Assembly: GCA_023429275.1 (NCBI GenBank)
Contig: JAEYWB010000735.1
Location: 1 to 5,816 of the forward strand
DNA from: Planctomycetota bacterium
Lineage (GTDB): Bacteria > Planctomycetota > Planctomycetia > Planctomycetales > Planctomycetaceae
Length of the DNA: 5,816 bases
Direction: 5' to 3'
A program made the translations under genes and the position numbers. This document shows, in pieces, positions 1 through 5,816 of the stretch (position 1 is the stretch's first letter; each line of letters starts with the position of its first letter). The notes under the pieces are model-generated. The model did not search any database. It was not told the DNA's origin and was given only the letters and a program-made list of their open reading frames with translations.

Positions 1-294
1 CTCCGGGACCGGTTGTCCGTGGAGCTCCTGAAGCTTCGGCTTGTAATCGAAGAGGTCGACGTGGGTCGGGGCGCCGTTCTGAAAGAGGTAGACGACCCGC
101 TTGGCCCGCGCGAGAGTATGAGGCAGGTCTGGCAATCCGCCGAAGCGATTTCCGGTGCTGCCGGGCGGCGGGTCCGCGCCCAGCCCATCGCGGCTCATCA
201 GGGCAGCGAGGGCTGCGGTCCCGAGCCCGGCGGCGGAGCGTCCGAAGAATTCCCGGCGAACGAGATGCTGCGAGGAGGAGACGACCGGATTCAT
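1..294 (-). CDS. DUF1501 family protein, N-terminal part (runs off left edge)
   Basis: The minus-strand frame opens with ATG at 294-292 and stays open to base 1, giving 98 residues of a protein that normally has 400-500. Residues 12-18 (VRREFFG) form a twin-arginine export motif, followed by a hydrophobic stretch (about 20-33) ending near GLGA. Residues 71-86 (FQNGAPTHVDLFDYKP) match the hallmark N-terminal motif of DUF1501 proteins, which are distantly related to the alkaline phosphatase/sulfatase fold. This version (LFQ.GAP.., LFDYKP, LHGQPVPE) resembles the subclass usually encoded beside planctomycete DUF1549/DUF1553 cytochrome-type genes; that is recalled family knowledge, and no such gene lies in the window. 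The frame is open further upstream, but the ATG at 294 gives the standard short n-region before the RR motif. I see no convincing ribosome binding site. It probably acts outside the cytoplasm after folded export; its biochemical role is unknown. Confidence 0.88.
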   Translation of the reverse strand, partial: MNPVVSSSQHLVRREFFGRSAAGLGTAALAALMSRDGLGADPPPGSTGNRFGGLPDLPHTLARAKRVVYLFQNGAPTHVDLFDYKPKLQELHGQPVPE

Positions 295-330
295 ATCGAG
301 CGCGGGCAGAGTGCTATCGAAACGAGAAAT

Positions 331-360
331 CCGGAGCGGGCCGAAAGGAGCCCGCCCCGG
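331..360 (-). terminator. GC-rich hairpin between the two DUF1501 genes, possible terminator or attenuator
   Basis: On the minus strand CCGGGGCGGGC (360-350) can pair with GCCCGCTCCGG (341-331) in an 11-bp stem with a single G-U wobble and an 8-base loop (TCCTTTCG). The downstream minus-strand bases are ATTTCTCGTTT, T-rich but not a clean U tract. The stem lies 28 bases after the stop of the 488-residue DUF1501 gene and 36 bases before the start of the next one. It may terminate or reduce transcription between them, or stabilise the 3' end of the first message. The stem is seen directly; the function is inferred. Confidence 0.5.
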
Positions 361-388
361 ATTCTGGATGGTTCCACGTCGGGCACGA

Positions 389-1855
389 TCAGGCAAACAG
401 CGTCGAGACCGCTTCCGCCTTCACCAGCTCGCGGGGCTGGTTCAGGTGGTTGTAGACGATCGTCTGCGGATTGATCCCGAACGTATGGTAGATCGTCGCG
501 AGGAGCTGCATCGGGTGGACCGGGTCGACGAGCGGCGCCGAACCGGTGGCGTCGCTCTTGCCGTGGACGTATCCGCGGCGAATGCCGGCGCCAGCGATGA
601 GCGAGGTGTAGCAGTACGGCCAGTGATCGCGACCGTCGTCGCTGTTGCCGTTGCCCGAGGTGCTCACGCCGCGCTGCGGGCTGCGGCCGAACTCTCCGAC
701 GGCGATGACGAGCGTTTCGCTCAGGAGGCCGCGCTGGTCGAGGTCGGTCAGCAGGGCCGACAGACCCTGGTCGAGCATCGGCGCGGACTGGTTCTTCATC
801 CGCGATGAGAGCCCGGTATGCACGTCCCAGGAGTGGTTGTCGCTGTTGGCCACCTTCGGCCAGACGACTTCGACGACCCGCGTCCCCGCCTCGACGAGAC
901 GACGGGCGAGAAGCAGGCTCTGGCCAAACGTGTTCCGGCCATACAGGTCGCGGGTCTCACGGGCTTCCTGCTCGATCGCGAAGGCGTCGCGGGCACGCCC
1001 CGAGGCGATCAGCGCGAGGGCCTGATCGTAGTACTCGTTCAGGTTCAGATGCTTGACCGCCCGGTCGATCTCCGGCATCCCGTCGTTGATGACGTCGCGG
1101 AGCTTAGCCCGCCGCTCGAGCCGCTGGCCGTAGACGTCCGCCCGCATCTCGAGGTCTTCGACCCGGATGCGAGTCATCTTCTCCATGTCCATGTCGTCAC
1201 CCTGCGGATACAGGGTGTAGGGATCAAACGCCTTGCCGAGGAACCCGGCAGTTCCCCCCTTGCCGACGACGTTGCTCTCCTGCAGCGGGCGGGGAAGCAT
1301 GACGAACGGCAGCATCGGGACCTTCGGGGGAAGGAGCCGGATGATGTTCGAACCGAAATTCGGAAAGTCCTTCGGCGAAGGGGGCTCGAGCTGGCCGGAC
1401 GGGCTGACCTTGTCGGTCGTATAGCCCGTCATCATCTGGTAAATGGCGGCGGTATGATTAAAGAGGCCGTTCGGCGTGTAGCTCATCGAGCGGACGAGCG
1501 TCGCCTTATCGAGCACCTGCGCGAGCTTCGGCAGCAGCTCGGTGACCTGAACGCCCGGGAGCTTCGTATCGATCGGTTTGAAAACCGATTTCACGTTGTC
1601 CGGAACGTCGGTCTTCGGATCCCACAGGTCGAGATGGCTCGGGCCTCCCTGCAGGTAGCAGAGGATGACGCTCTTGGCCTTTCCCCAGCCCGCTCCGCCG
1701 ATGGCCTCGCCAGCTTGGGCTTTTGCCTGAAGCATTCCGCCGAGAGAGAGTCCGAGCATGCTCGAGCCCCCGACGCGCAGGATGTCGCGACGGGAGACTC
1801 CGAGCTGAGTATCACATAGATCTTTGCCGGGGAGCCCGGGAACGCGGAGCAGCAT
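389..1855 (-). CDS. DUF1501 family protein, Tat-exported, complete
   Basis: This is a complete 488-residue protein starting at ATG 1855-1853. A TTG start five codons upstream (1870) is possible, but the ATG has GAGGGA 7 bases before it and is preferred. Residues 21-26 (SRRDIL) are a twin-arginine motif, followed by a Gly/Leu-rich hydrophobic segment (28-42) and AxA-type cleavage sites near 44-48, so the protein should be exported folded. The body carries the conserved DUF1501 motifs in order: [13 protein letters not shown] (69-81), ELLPKLA (106-112), WDVHTG (343-348), GEFGRSP (387-393) and GRDHWP (408-413). These D/H-rich motifs are consistent with the alkaline phosphatase-like fold, but no substrate is established for planctomycete members. 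The N-terminal CD..LGVSRRD pattern marks a different subclass from the downstream neighbour. It is transcribed leftwards from the divergent region and is probably the first gene of a unit that includes the neighbour. Confidence 0.95.
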   Translation of the reverse strand: MLLRVPGLPGKDLCDTQLGVSRRDILRVGGSSMLGLSLGGMLQAKAQAGEAIGGAGWGKAKSVILCYLQGGPSHLDLWDPKTDVPDNVKSVFKPIDTKLPGVQVTELLPKLAQVLDKATLVRSMSYTPNGLFNHTAAIYQMMTGYTTDKVSPSGQLEPPSPKDFPNFGSNIIRLLPPKVPMLPFVMLPRPLQESNVVGKGGTAGFLGKAFDPYTLYPQGDDMDMEKMTRIRVEDLEMRADVYGQRLERRAKLRDVINDGMPEIDRAVKHLNLNEYYDQALALIASGRARDAFAIEQEARETRDLYGRNTFGQSLLLARRLVEAGTRVVEVVWPKVANSDNHSWDVHTGLSSRMKNQSAPMLDQGLSALLTDLDQRGLLSETLVIAVGEFGRSPQRGVSTSGNGNSDDGRDHWPYCYTSLIAGAGIRRGYVHGKSDATGSAPLVDPVHPMQLLATIYHTFGINPQTIVYNHLNQPRELVKAEAVSTLFA

Positions 1856-1862
1856 TATCGCA

Positions 1863-1868
1863 TCCCTC
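1863..1868 (-). promoter_or_regulatory. Ribosome binding site deciding the start of the complete DUF1501 gene
   Basis: The minus strand reads GAGGGA at 1868-1863, 7 bases before the ATG at 1855. This is a good Shine-Dalgarno match at normal spacing. It overlaps the first codons implied by the alternative TTG start at 1870, which argues against that longer form. Confidence 0.65.
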
Positions 1869-1905
1869 AAGGAAGAGGCGGTGGGAACGATCAGCAGAAT
1901 GTCTC

Positions 1906-1934
1906 ATCATGACTTCTGTCGACCCCCTTGTCCA
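1906..1934 (-). promoter_or_regulatory. Candidate promoter for the DUF1501 unit
   Basis: On the minus strand TGGACA (1934-1929) and CATGAT (1911-1906) are separated by 17 bases. They match the sigma-70 -35 consensus at five of six positions and the -10 consensus at four of six. Transcription would start near 1899, leaving a leader of roughly 45 bases before the ATG at 1855. This is a consensus match only; planctomycete promoters often diverge from the model. Confidence 0.35.
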
Positions 1935-2022
1935 TCTCGGATCAGAGTTTGTTGATGATCCATTGGGGGCCGACGCCGCGCGGATCGATCGGCGAAGCTG
2001 CGCCGGGGGGATCGGCCTTGCT

Positions 2023-2035
2023 TCACGCCGCGTGA
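2023..2035. promoter_or_regulatory. 13-base odd palindrome, operator-like
   Basis: TCACGC-C-GCGTGA is a perfect inverted repeat with 6-base arms around one central base. It lies in the divergent region, about 50 bases upstream of the candidate -10 for the DUF255 gene. Its size and symmetry suit a dimeric DNA-binding protein, but no regulator gene is next to it and chance occurrence in GC-rich DNA is possible. Confidence 0.3.
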
Positions 2036-2042
2036 GATCTCG

Positions 2043-2062
2043 CACCGTGGCTCCGAACGGTG
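2043..2062. repeat. Inverted repeat CACCGT-N8-ACGGTG
   Basis: The arms at 2043-2048 and 2057-2062 are exact reverse complements separated by 8 bases. The element begins 7 bases after the palindrome at 2023-2035. It is followed on the plus strand by TTTCCC, which overlaps the only available -35 position of the candidate promoter for the DUF255 gene. It could be an operator half-site pair or a small hairpin. The short arms make it suggestive only. Confidence 0.3.
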
Positions 2063-2092
2063 TTTCCCTGTCCGGTTTGAGGCGGGTATCAT
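2063..2092 (+). promoter_or_regulatory. Weak candidate promoter for the DUF255 gene
   Basis: TATCAT (2087-2092) matches the -10 consensus at five of six positions. The best -35 partner, TTTCCC at 2063-2068 with 18-base spacing, is poor, so a promoter here would need an activator or an alternative sigma factor. Transcription would begin near 2099, about 27 bases before the ATG at 2126. Confidence 0.25.
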
Positions 2093-2101
2093 CCGGGTAT
2101 C
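2083..2101 (+). repeat. Direct repeat CGGGTATC, 11-base period
   Basis: CGGGTATC occurs at 2083-2090 and again at 2094-2101, exactly 11 bases apart, about one helical turn. The first copy overlaps the candidate -10 element TATCAT. Same-face tandem sites like this can bind a regulator, but with only two copies it may be chance. Confidence 0.35.
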
Positions 2102-2112
2102 CGGACGAGATC

Positions 2113-2117
2113 AAGGA
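2113..2117 (+). promoter_or_regulatory. Ribosome binding site deciding the start of the DUF255 gene
   Basis: AAGGA at 2113-2117 stands 8 bases before the ATG at 2126. It overlaps an earlier in-frame ATG (2117-2119), which would have no properly spaced site of its own. This makes 2126 the better start. Confidence 0.6.
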
Positions 2118-2125
2118 TGTCCTGC

Positions 2126-4789
2126 ATGCACTCAAGAACTCCTCGTGCCGCCACCCGCTTCGGTCTGGCTGGCCTCTGCCTCCTTTTTCTCCTCTTTGTG
2201 GCGTCGTGGTCCCCGCGGGCCCTCGGAGACGCCTCGCAGGCCAAAGCGGACCGGAAGGCCAATCGGCTCGCCAGGTCGAACAGCCCGTATCTCCTCCTGC
2301 ACGCAAAGAACCCGGTCGACTGGTATCCCTGGGGGCCGGAGGCGCTCGAACGGGCCAAGAAGGAGAACAAACCGATCTTCCTGTCGATCGGCTACAGCAG
2401 CTGCTACTGGTGCCACGTCATGGAGCGGCTCGTCTTCGAGAACGAGAAGATCGCCGCCTACATGAACGAGCACTTCGTCAACATCAAGGTCGACCGTGAA
2501 GAGCGTCCCGACATCGACGAGCTCTACATGCTCGGGCTGCAGGTCTACCTCTCCGCGATCGGGTCAGGGCAGGGGGGGGGATGGCCGCTGTCACTGTTCC
2601 TGACCCCCGAAGGCCGCCCCTTCGCGGGAGGGACGTACTTTCCTCCGGATGACAAGGATGGCCGGGCCGGATTCGGGACGGTCCTCAAACAGGTTCATGA
2701 CGTCTGGGAGAAGCAGCCGGACCGCATCAAGCAGACCGCGGACCTCGTCACCCGGGAGGTGCAGCGATTGTCGACCCCGCCGCTCGTCCTCGAGACGATT
2801 CCGATCGACAACGAACTTGTCGATGCCGGGGTCACCGAGATCCTGGCCGCCTACGACAAGGAGTACGGCGGGCTCGACTCCAACGGAGGGGATGCGGAGG
2901 GGGCGAAGTTCCCGGTCCCGACGCGGATCGAACTCCTCCAGACCCTCTCGACGGAGAAGGACGCCGACCCGGCAATCCTCAAGGCGGTCGACCACACGCT
3001 CCAGCAGCTCGCCGCGGGAGGGATCTACGACCACCTCGGGGGCGGGTTCCACCGGTACAGCACCGACCGGTTCTGGCGGGTGCCGCACTTCGAGAAGATG
3101 CTCTACGACAACGCTCTTCTCGCGGACGCCTTCGTCGTCGCCTACCTCCGGACGAGCCGCCGGACGTACCGCGCTGTCGCCGAAGGGACGCTCGACTTCA
3201 TCCTCCGCGACCTGACCGATCCGGCAGGAGGATTCTATTCGGCGCTCGACGCCGAGACCGACGGGGTGGAAGGGAAGCACTACGTCTGGTCGCGCGACGA
3301 GATCGCAAAAGTTCTCGGCCCCGATGAAACCCGGCTCTTCGCCGCGGCGTACGGGCTCGATGAGCCGCAGCCGTTCGAGGCGGGAGCGGTCCTGTTCCTC
3401 CCGCGTCCTCTTTCGGAGACGGCCGACCACCTGCAGCTCCCCGTCGCGGACCTCGAGGAACGGCTCGAAGCGAGCCGCCGAAAACTGTTTGAGACGCGTT
3501 CGAAGCGGACGCCGCTCCTCCGTGACGACAAGGTCCTCGTGAGCTGGAACGGCCTGACGATCCGCGCCCTGGCTCGCGCCGGGAAGGTCTTCCGGCGGAA
3601 GGACTATGTCGATGCGGCGCAGAAGTGTGCGGTGTTCGTCACGTCGCAGATGACCGACAAGAACGGCCGCCTGCTCCATACATGGCGCAAAGACCAGGCG
3701 TCGATTCCCGCCTACCTCGACGACTATGCGGCGCTCGTCTCGGGGCTCCTCGCGCTCCATGACGCCACCGGCGACGAAAAATGGCTCGCCGCCGCCCGCC
3801 GCCTCGCCGATCAGCAGACGGAGCTCTTCTGGGATGACGCCCGAAAGGGATTCTTCCTGACATCCCTCGAACACGACCAGTTGATCGCCCGTCCGAAGAA
3901 CGCTTTCGATTCCGTCGTCCCGTCGGGGAACAGCCTCGCCGTGCAGAACTGCGTGAGGCTGGCGCAGCTCGTCCGCGATCCGAAGTACCTCCGCATTGCC
4001 GACGAAACGGTCCGCAGCTTCGCCGGGCAGGTGAAGGGGGGCCCCGCCGGGTACTCATCGCTGCTCCTGGGACTGCACGACCTCCTGGCTGTCGGGGACA
4101 GGCCGACCCCCGCGACGGTGGCGGGCCCGGTCGCCGGACTCTTCAGCGGTCCGCCGAAGACGTTCGCCGCCGACGCCCCGCCACCCGCTCCCGGTTCGCC
4201 AGCCGCTCCCCCGGCCTCGACAGCCGCTCCGGCCGCATCGCCACCCGCCGCGGCGCCGCCGGTCGCCAAGAACGCGCCGCTCATTCCGATCGCCGTGGCG
4301 AGCGACGAGGAGGCGAAGAAGCACCCGAACCTGACCGCCAAAGCCTACCTCGCGGCCGACGCGCTGACGGCCGGGGGATCGACGCGGGTCGCGTTCGTGC
4401 TGACCGTGGCGGAGGGTTGGCACATCAACGCCAATCCTCCCCGCCCGAAGAACATGAAGGCGACGGAAGTGACCGGAAAGTTCACGCTCGCCTCCGAGCT
4501 CAAGGGGCAGAAGTACCCGGAGGGCGAGGACTTTCCGTTCGAAGGCTTCGACGAACCGCTGTCGGTCTACGAGGGGACAGTGGTGATTCACGCGACGATC
4601 GACGTCCCCGCCGACGCGGCCGGCAAGGAAGAGGACCTCACCCTCAACATCCGTTACCAGGCCTGCAACTCGAAGGAGTGCCTCCGCCCGATGGCGCTCA
4701 TCCTTCGCGGCAAGGCCCCCGTCGCCGCGGCGGGGGTCTCTCCGAAGCCGATCAACCAACGCCTGTTCGCCGCACCGGCCGCCAAGTAG
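2126..4789 (+). CDS. Secreted DUF255 (YyaL/SPATA20-type) thioredoxin-like protein with DsbD-alpha-like C-terminal domain
   Basis: The protein has 887 residues from ATG 2126; an ATG at 2117 would add three. Residues 1-35 look like a Sec signal peptide: a basic start, a hydrophobic core (about 12-28), then a small-residue c-region. The DUF255 thioredoxin-like domain follows, with [18 protein letters not shown] (53-70), a redox-type CYWC (93-96, where the family usually has CHWC), [10 protein letters not shown] (122-131) and the GGWPL.LFLTPEG motif with GGTYFPP (about 150-174). Residues about 230-657 match the family's helical, six-hairpin-glycosidase-like body ([19 protein letters not shown], 309-327). 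A Pro/Ala-rich linker (about 660-717) leads to a domain at about 719-863 resembling the DsbD N-terminal domain: [16 protein letters not shown] and [12 protein letters not shown], with cysteines 847 and 852. The family's reaction is not firmly known. Export and the paired cysteines suggest periplasmic thiol-disulfide or protein quality-control work; that is inference. nrdR follows 62 bases downstream. Confidence 0.93.
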   Translation: MHSRTPRAATRFGLAGLCLLFLLFVASWSPRALGDASQAKADRKANRLARSNSPYLLLHAKNPVDWYPWGPEALERAKKENKPIFLSIGYSSCYWCHVMERLVFENEKIAAYMNEHFVNIKVDREERPDIDELYMLGLQVYLSAIGSGQGGGWPLSLFLTPEGRPFAGGTYFPPDDKDGRAGFGTVLKQVHDVWEKQPDRIKQTADLVTREVQRLSTPPLVLETIPIDNELVDAGVTEILAAYDKEYGGLDSNGGDAEGAKFPVPTRIELLQTLSTEKDADPAILKAVDHTLQQLAAGGIYDHLGGGFHRYSTDRFWRVPHFEKMLYDNALLADAFVVAYLRTSRRTYRAVAEGTLDFILRDLTDPAGGFYSALDAETDGVEGKHYVWSRDEIAKVLGPDETRLFAAAYGLDEPQPFEAGAVLFLPRPLSETADHLQLPVADLEERLEASRRKLFETRSKRTPLLRDDKVLVSWNGLTIRALARAGKVFRRKDYVDAAQKCAVFVTSQMTDKNGRLLHTWRKDQASIPAYLDDYAALVSGLLALHDATGDEKWLAAARRLADQQTELFWDDARKGFFLTSLEHDQLIARPKNAFDSVVPSGNSLAVQNCVRLAQLVRDPKYLRIADETVRSFAGQVKGGPAGYSSLLLGLHDLLAVGDRPTPATVAGPVAGLFSGPPKTFAADAPPPAPGSPAAPPASTAAPAASPPAAAPPVAKNAPLIPIAVASDEEAKKHPNLTAKAYLAADALTAGGSTRVAFVLTVAEGWHINANPPRPKNMKATEVTGKFTLASELKGQKYPEGEDFPFEGFDEPLSVYEGTVVIHATIDVPADAAGKEEDLTLNIRYQACNSKECLRPMALILRGKAPVAAAGVSPKPINQRLFAAPAAK

Positions 4790-4851
4790 GATGCCCGCCG
4801 CGGATTGCGCTTGGCAGCCGCAGTACGACGCGTGAGAGTGGACCGGCCGGT

Positions 4852-5316
4852 ATGTTGTGCCCTTTCTGCCGCAAAGGCGAAACGAAGGTTGTGGACTCCC
4901 GGGGAAGCCAGGAGTTCGTCATCCGTCGCCGCCGCGAGTGCCTGGACTGCGGCCGTCGGTTCACGACCTACGAGAAGATCGAAGAGTCGCCGGTCACGGT
5001 GATCAAGAAGGACGGAACGCGAATCCCGTTCGACCGCGAGAAGATCCGCTCCGGTGTCGAAAAGGCGTGCTACAAGCGGCCGATCAGCCCCGAGCAGATC
5101 GAGCGGATCGTCGGGGATGTCGAGCGGGACGTCTACGAGCACTTCGAGCGCGAAGTCCCCTCGCGGTACATCGGCGAGCAGGTGATGAACCTTCTGCGCC
5201 TGCACGACCAGGTGGCGTACGTCCGGTTCGCGTCGGTTTATCGCTCGTTCCAGGACGTCAACGACTTCGTCGAGGAAGTGCAGCCGATGCTGCAGAACCG
5301 GAACCGGCGGTCGTAG
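4852..5316 (+). CDS. nrdR: Transcriptional repressor NrdR
   Basis: This is a 154-residue protein, the usual NrdR length. The N-terminal zinc ribbon has its four cysteines at 3, 6, 30 and 33 (CPFC and CLDC), with the typical VVDSR (13-17) and [18 protein letters not shown] (24-41) in between and after. The ATP-cone domain runs from about 49 to 139 ([19 protein letters not shown] onwards, ending with [14 protein letters not shown]). NrdR binds ATP/dATP through the cone and represses ribonucleotide reductase operons by binding paired NrdR boxes. The start at 4852 is fixed by the family's M.CPFC beginning, although the frame is open far upstream inside the previous gene. Only a weak GTGGA precedes it. 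It follows the DUF255 gene on the same strand with a 62-base gap and no obvious terminator between them, so co-transcription is possible. No ribonucleotide reductase gene or NrdR box was seen here. Confidence 0.97.
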   Translation: MLCPFCRKGETKVVDSRGSQEFVIRRRRECLDCGRRFTTYEKIEESPVTVIKKDGTRIPFDREKIRSGVEKACYKRPISPEQIERIVGDVERDVYEHFEREVPSRYIGEQVMNLLRLHDQVAYVRFASVYRSFQDVNDFVEEVQPMLQNRNRRS

Positions 5317-5358
5317 AGCGGAGTCGCCGGGCCGGGACTGATCGAGCGGAGCGGGCAC

Positions 5359-5816
5359 TCAACGGGACGGACGTTTCCCGTGCGTGTGGCAGACATCTGC
5401 CAGTTTGCCCGTTTCCTCGAGAGCGACGTGGAACCGGTCCTCCCCTTCGAAGCGGTGAACGGTCATGTGGTACGTCGAATTGACCGCCGCCAGGTAGCTT
5501 CGCTTCTCGGGGCCTTTCGGTGCCCGGAGTTTCCCCCACGAACCGTCGCCGAGATAGAGGACGCCGTTCTTGTCGACGAGGCCGTTCGTGAGCGGATGCG
5601 TCCGCTTGAACATGTGGTCGTGGTGCTCGAGGACGGCGTCGACCCGGTATCGCTCGAACAGCGCCGACCAGTGATGCCTCTGGAGGGCTCCCGTCCCCGC
5701 ATGGTGCTCTCCGACGAGGGTCGGCCGGAAGGAGGGGTATGCGGGAACGTGGTTCGCGACGAGAAGGTGCGGCCGGTCCTGCCGCGCGGCGAGCGTCTTT
5801 TCGAGCCAGCTTGTCT
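5359..5816 (-). CDS. Calcineurin-type metallophosphoesterase, C-terminal part (runs off right edge)
   Basis: The minus-strand frame enters at the right edge and stops with TGA at 5361-5359, giving 151 residues of the C-terminal part. It begins TSWLEKTLAARQDRPHLLVA, then NHVPAYPSFRP, then W.ALFERYRVDAVLEHHDHMFKRTHPL. The pattern of a histidine in .NHVP and the D/H cluster EHHDH (5628-5614) followed by .KRTHPL matches the last metal-binding blocks of calcineurin-like phosphoesterases of the purple acid phosphatase-like group (compare GH.H..ERT). YLGDGSWG is a further conserved element. The N-terminal metal ligands (D.H, GD..., GNH) and any signal peptide lie outside the window, so the substrate cannot be judged. 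The ATG at 5613 is internal, because recognisable family sequence continues upstream of it. The gene converges on nrdR with 42 bases between the two stops. Confidence 0.85.
   Translation of the reverse strand, partial: TSWLEKTLAARQDRPHLLVANHVPAYPSFRPTLVGEHHAGTGALQRHHWSALFERYRVDAVLEHHDHMFKRTHPLTNGLVDKNGVLYLGDGSWGKLRAPKGPEKRSYLAAVNSTYHMTVHRFEGEDRFHVALEETGKLADVCHTHGKRPSR

Larger units (their letters stand above)
1856..2125. other. Divergent intergenic region (270 bases)
   Basis: This non-coding stretch separates the starts of the leftward DUF1501 gene and the rightward DUF255 gene. No open frame in it shows a recognisable protein. It contains a candidate sigma-70-like promoter for each direction, an odd palindrome (2023-2035), a hairpin-forming inverted repeat (2043-2062) and an 8-base direct repeat (2083-2101). 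The middle part, about 1940-2020, holds only short GC-rich palindromes such as CCGCGCGG and overlapping GATC repeats, for which I can propose no role. Confidence 0.8.

Noticed and set aside
818..1819. Plus-strand open frame (333 codons) opposite the complete DUF1501 gene
   Set aside because: The minus-strand frame carries all the DUF1501 hallmark motifs; the plus-strand product is low-complexity and unrecognisable.
2126..2230. Possible lipoprotein signal at the cysteine in the signal peptide core of the DUF255 protein
   Set aside because: The sequence before the cysteine (LAGLC) has Leu at -1, which does not fit a lipobox, and the cysteine sits within the hydrophobic core rather than at its end.
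2591..3874. Long open frame (427 codons) on the minus strand inside the DUF255 gene
   Set aside because: It is antisense to a gene with clear family motifs. Its product is Arg/Glu/Val-rich with no recognisable motif, as expected from a shadow frame in GC-rich DNA.
4417..4851. In-frame upstream extension of nrdR
   Set aside because: The frame is open but overlaps the DUF255 coding region in another frame and encodes Arg/Pro/Gly-rich shadow sequence. NrdR proteins begin at M.CPFC, which is at 4852.
5304..5330. CCGGCG / CGCCGG pairing spanning the nrdR stop codon as a terminator
   Set aside because: There are only six pairs with a 15-base loop and no T tract on either strand. Composition alone explains it.
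4654..5358. Minus-strand open frame opposite nrdR
   Set aside because: It is antisense to an unmistakable NrdR and has no recognisable motif.
5359..5613. A short 84-residue gene starting at the ATG at 5613
   Set aside because: The same frame continues upstream to the window edge with metallophosphoesterase sequence, so this ATG is an internal methionine.
1..5816. tRNA or rRNA genes, CRISPR arrays, insertion sequences, NrdR boxes
   Set aside because: I looked for these by eye and saw no cloverleaf-type sequence, spaced repeats, transposase motifs or paired NrdR-box sequences. A covariance-model search was not possible here.

Overview
The window reads as a planctomycete chromosome fragment. 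It is GC-rich, and it carries two Tat-exported DUF1501 proteins of the kind that are greatly expanded in Planctomycetota. It also has a secreted DUF255 (YyaL/SPATA20-type) protein with an extra C-terminal domain. Ribosome binding sites are clear at two starts and weak or absent at others, which also fits the phylum. Assignment to Planctomycetota is an inference from gene content; I would not name a genus.

Layout from left to right: (1) bases 1-294, minus strand, the first 98 codons of a DUF1501 protein that continues off the left edge. (2) A 94-base gap with a strong GC-rich hairpin (331-360). (3) 389-1855, minus strand, a complete second DUF1501 protein with a Tat signal. (4) 1856-2125, a divergent intergenic region with a candidate promoter for each direction, two inverted repeats and an 8-base direct repeat. 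(5) 2126-4789, plus strand, a large exported protein: signal peptide, DUF255 thioredoxin-like domain with a CYWC site, an (alpha/alpha)6-type body, a Pro/Ala-rich linker and a DsbD-alpha-like C-terminal domain. (6) 4852-5316, plus strand, nrdR, the zinc-ribbon/ATP-cone repressor of ribonucleotide reductase genes. (7) 5359-5816, minus strand, the C-terminal part of a calcineurin-type metallophosphoesterase, convergent with nrdR and cut by the right edge.

Functionally there are three units. The two DUF1501 genes probably form a leftward transcription unit for exported proteins of unsettled biochemical role. The DUF255-DsbD-alpha gene and nrdR are co-directional and 62 bases apart, so they may be co-transcribed, but no direct pathway link is evident. 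The metallophosphoesterase belongs to a separate leftward unit. No RNA gene, CRISPR array, insertion sequence or phage gene was recognised. Most of the window is ordinary core or lineage-typical planctomycete content. The points most worth a second look are the DUF255-DsbD-alpha domain fusion and the structured divergent intergenic region.
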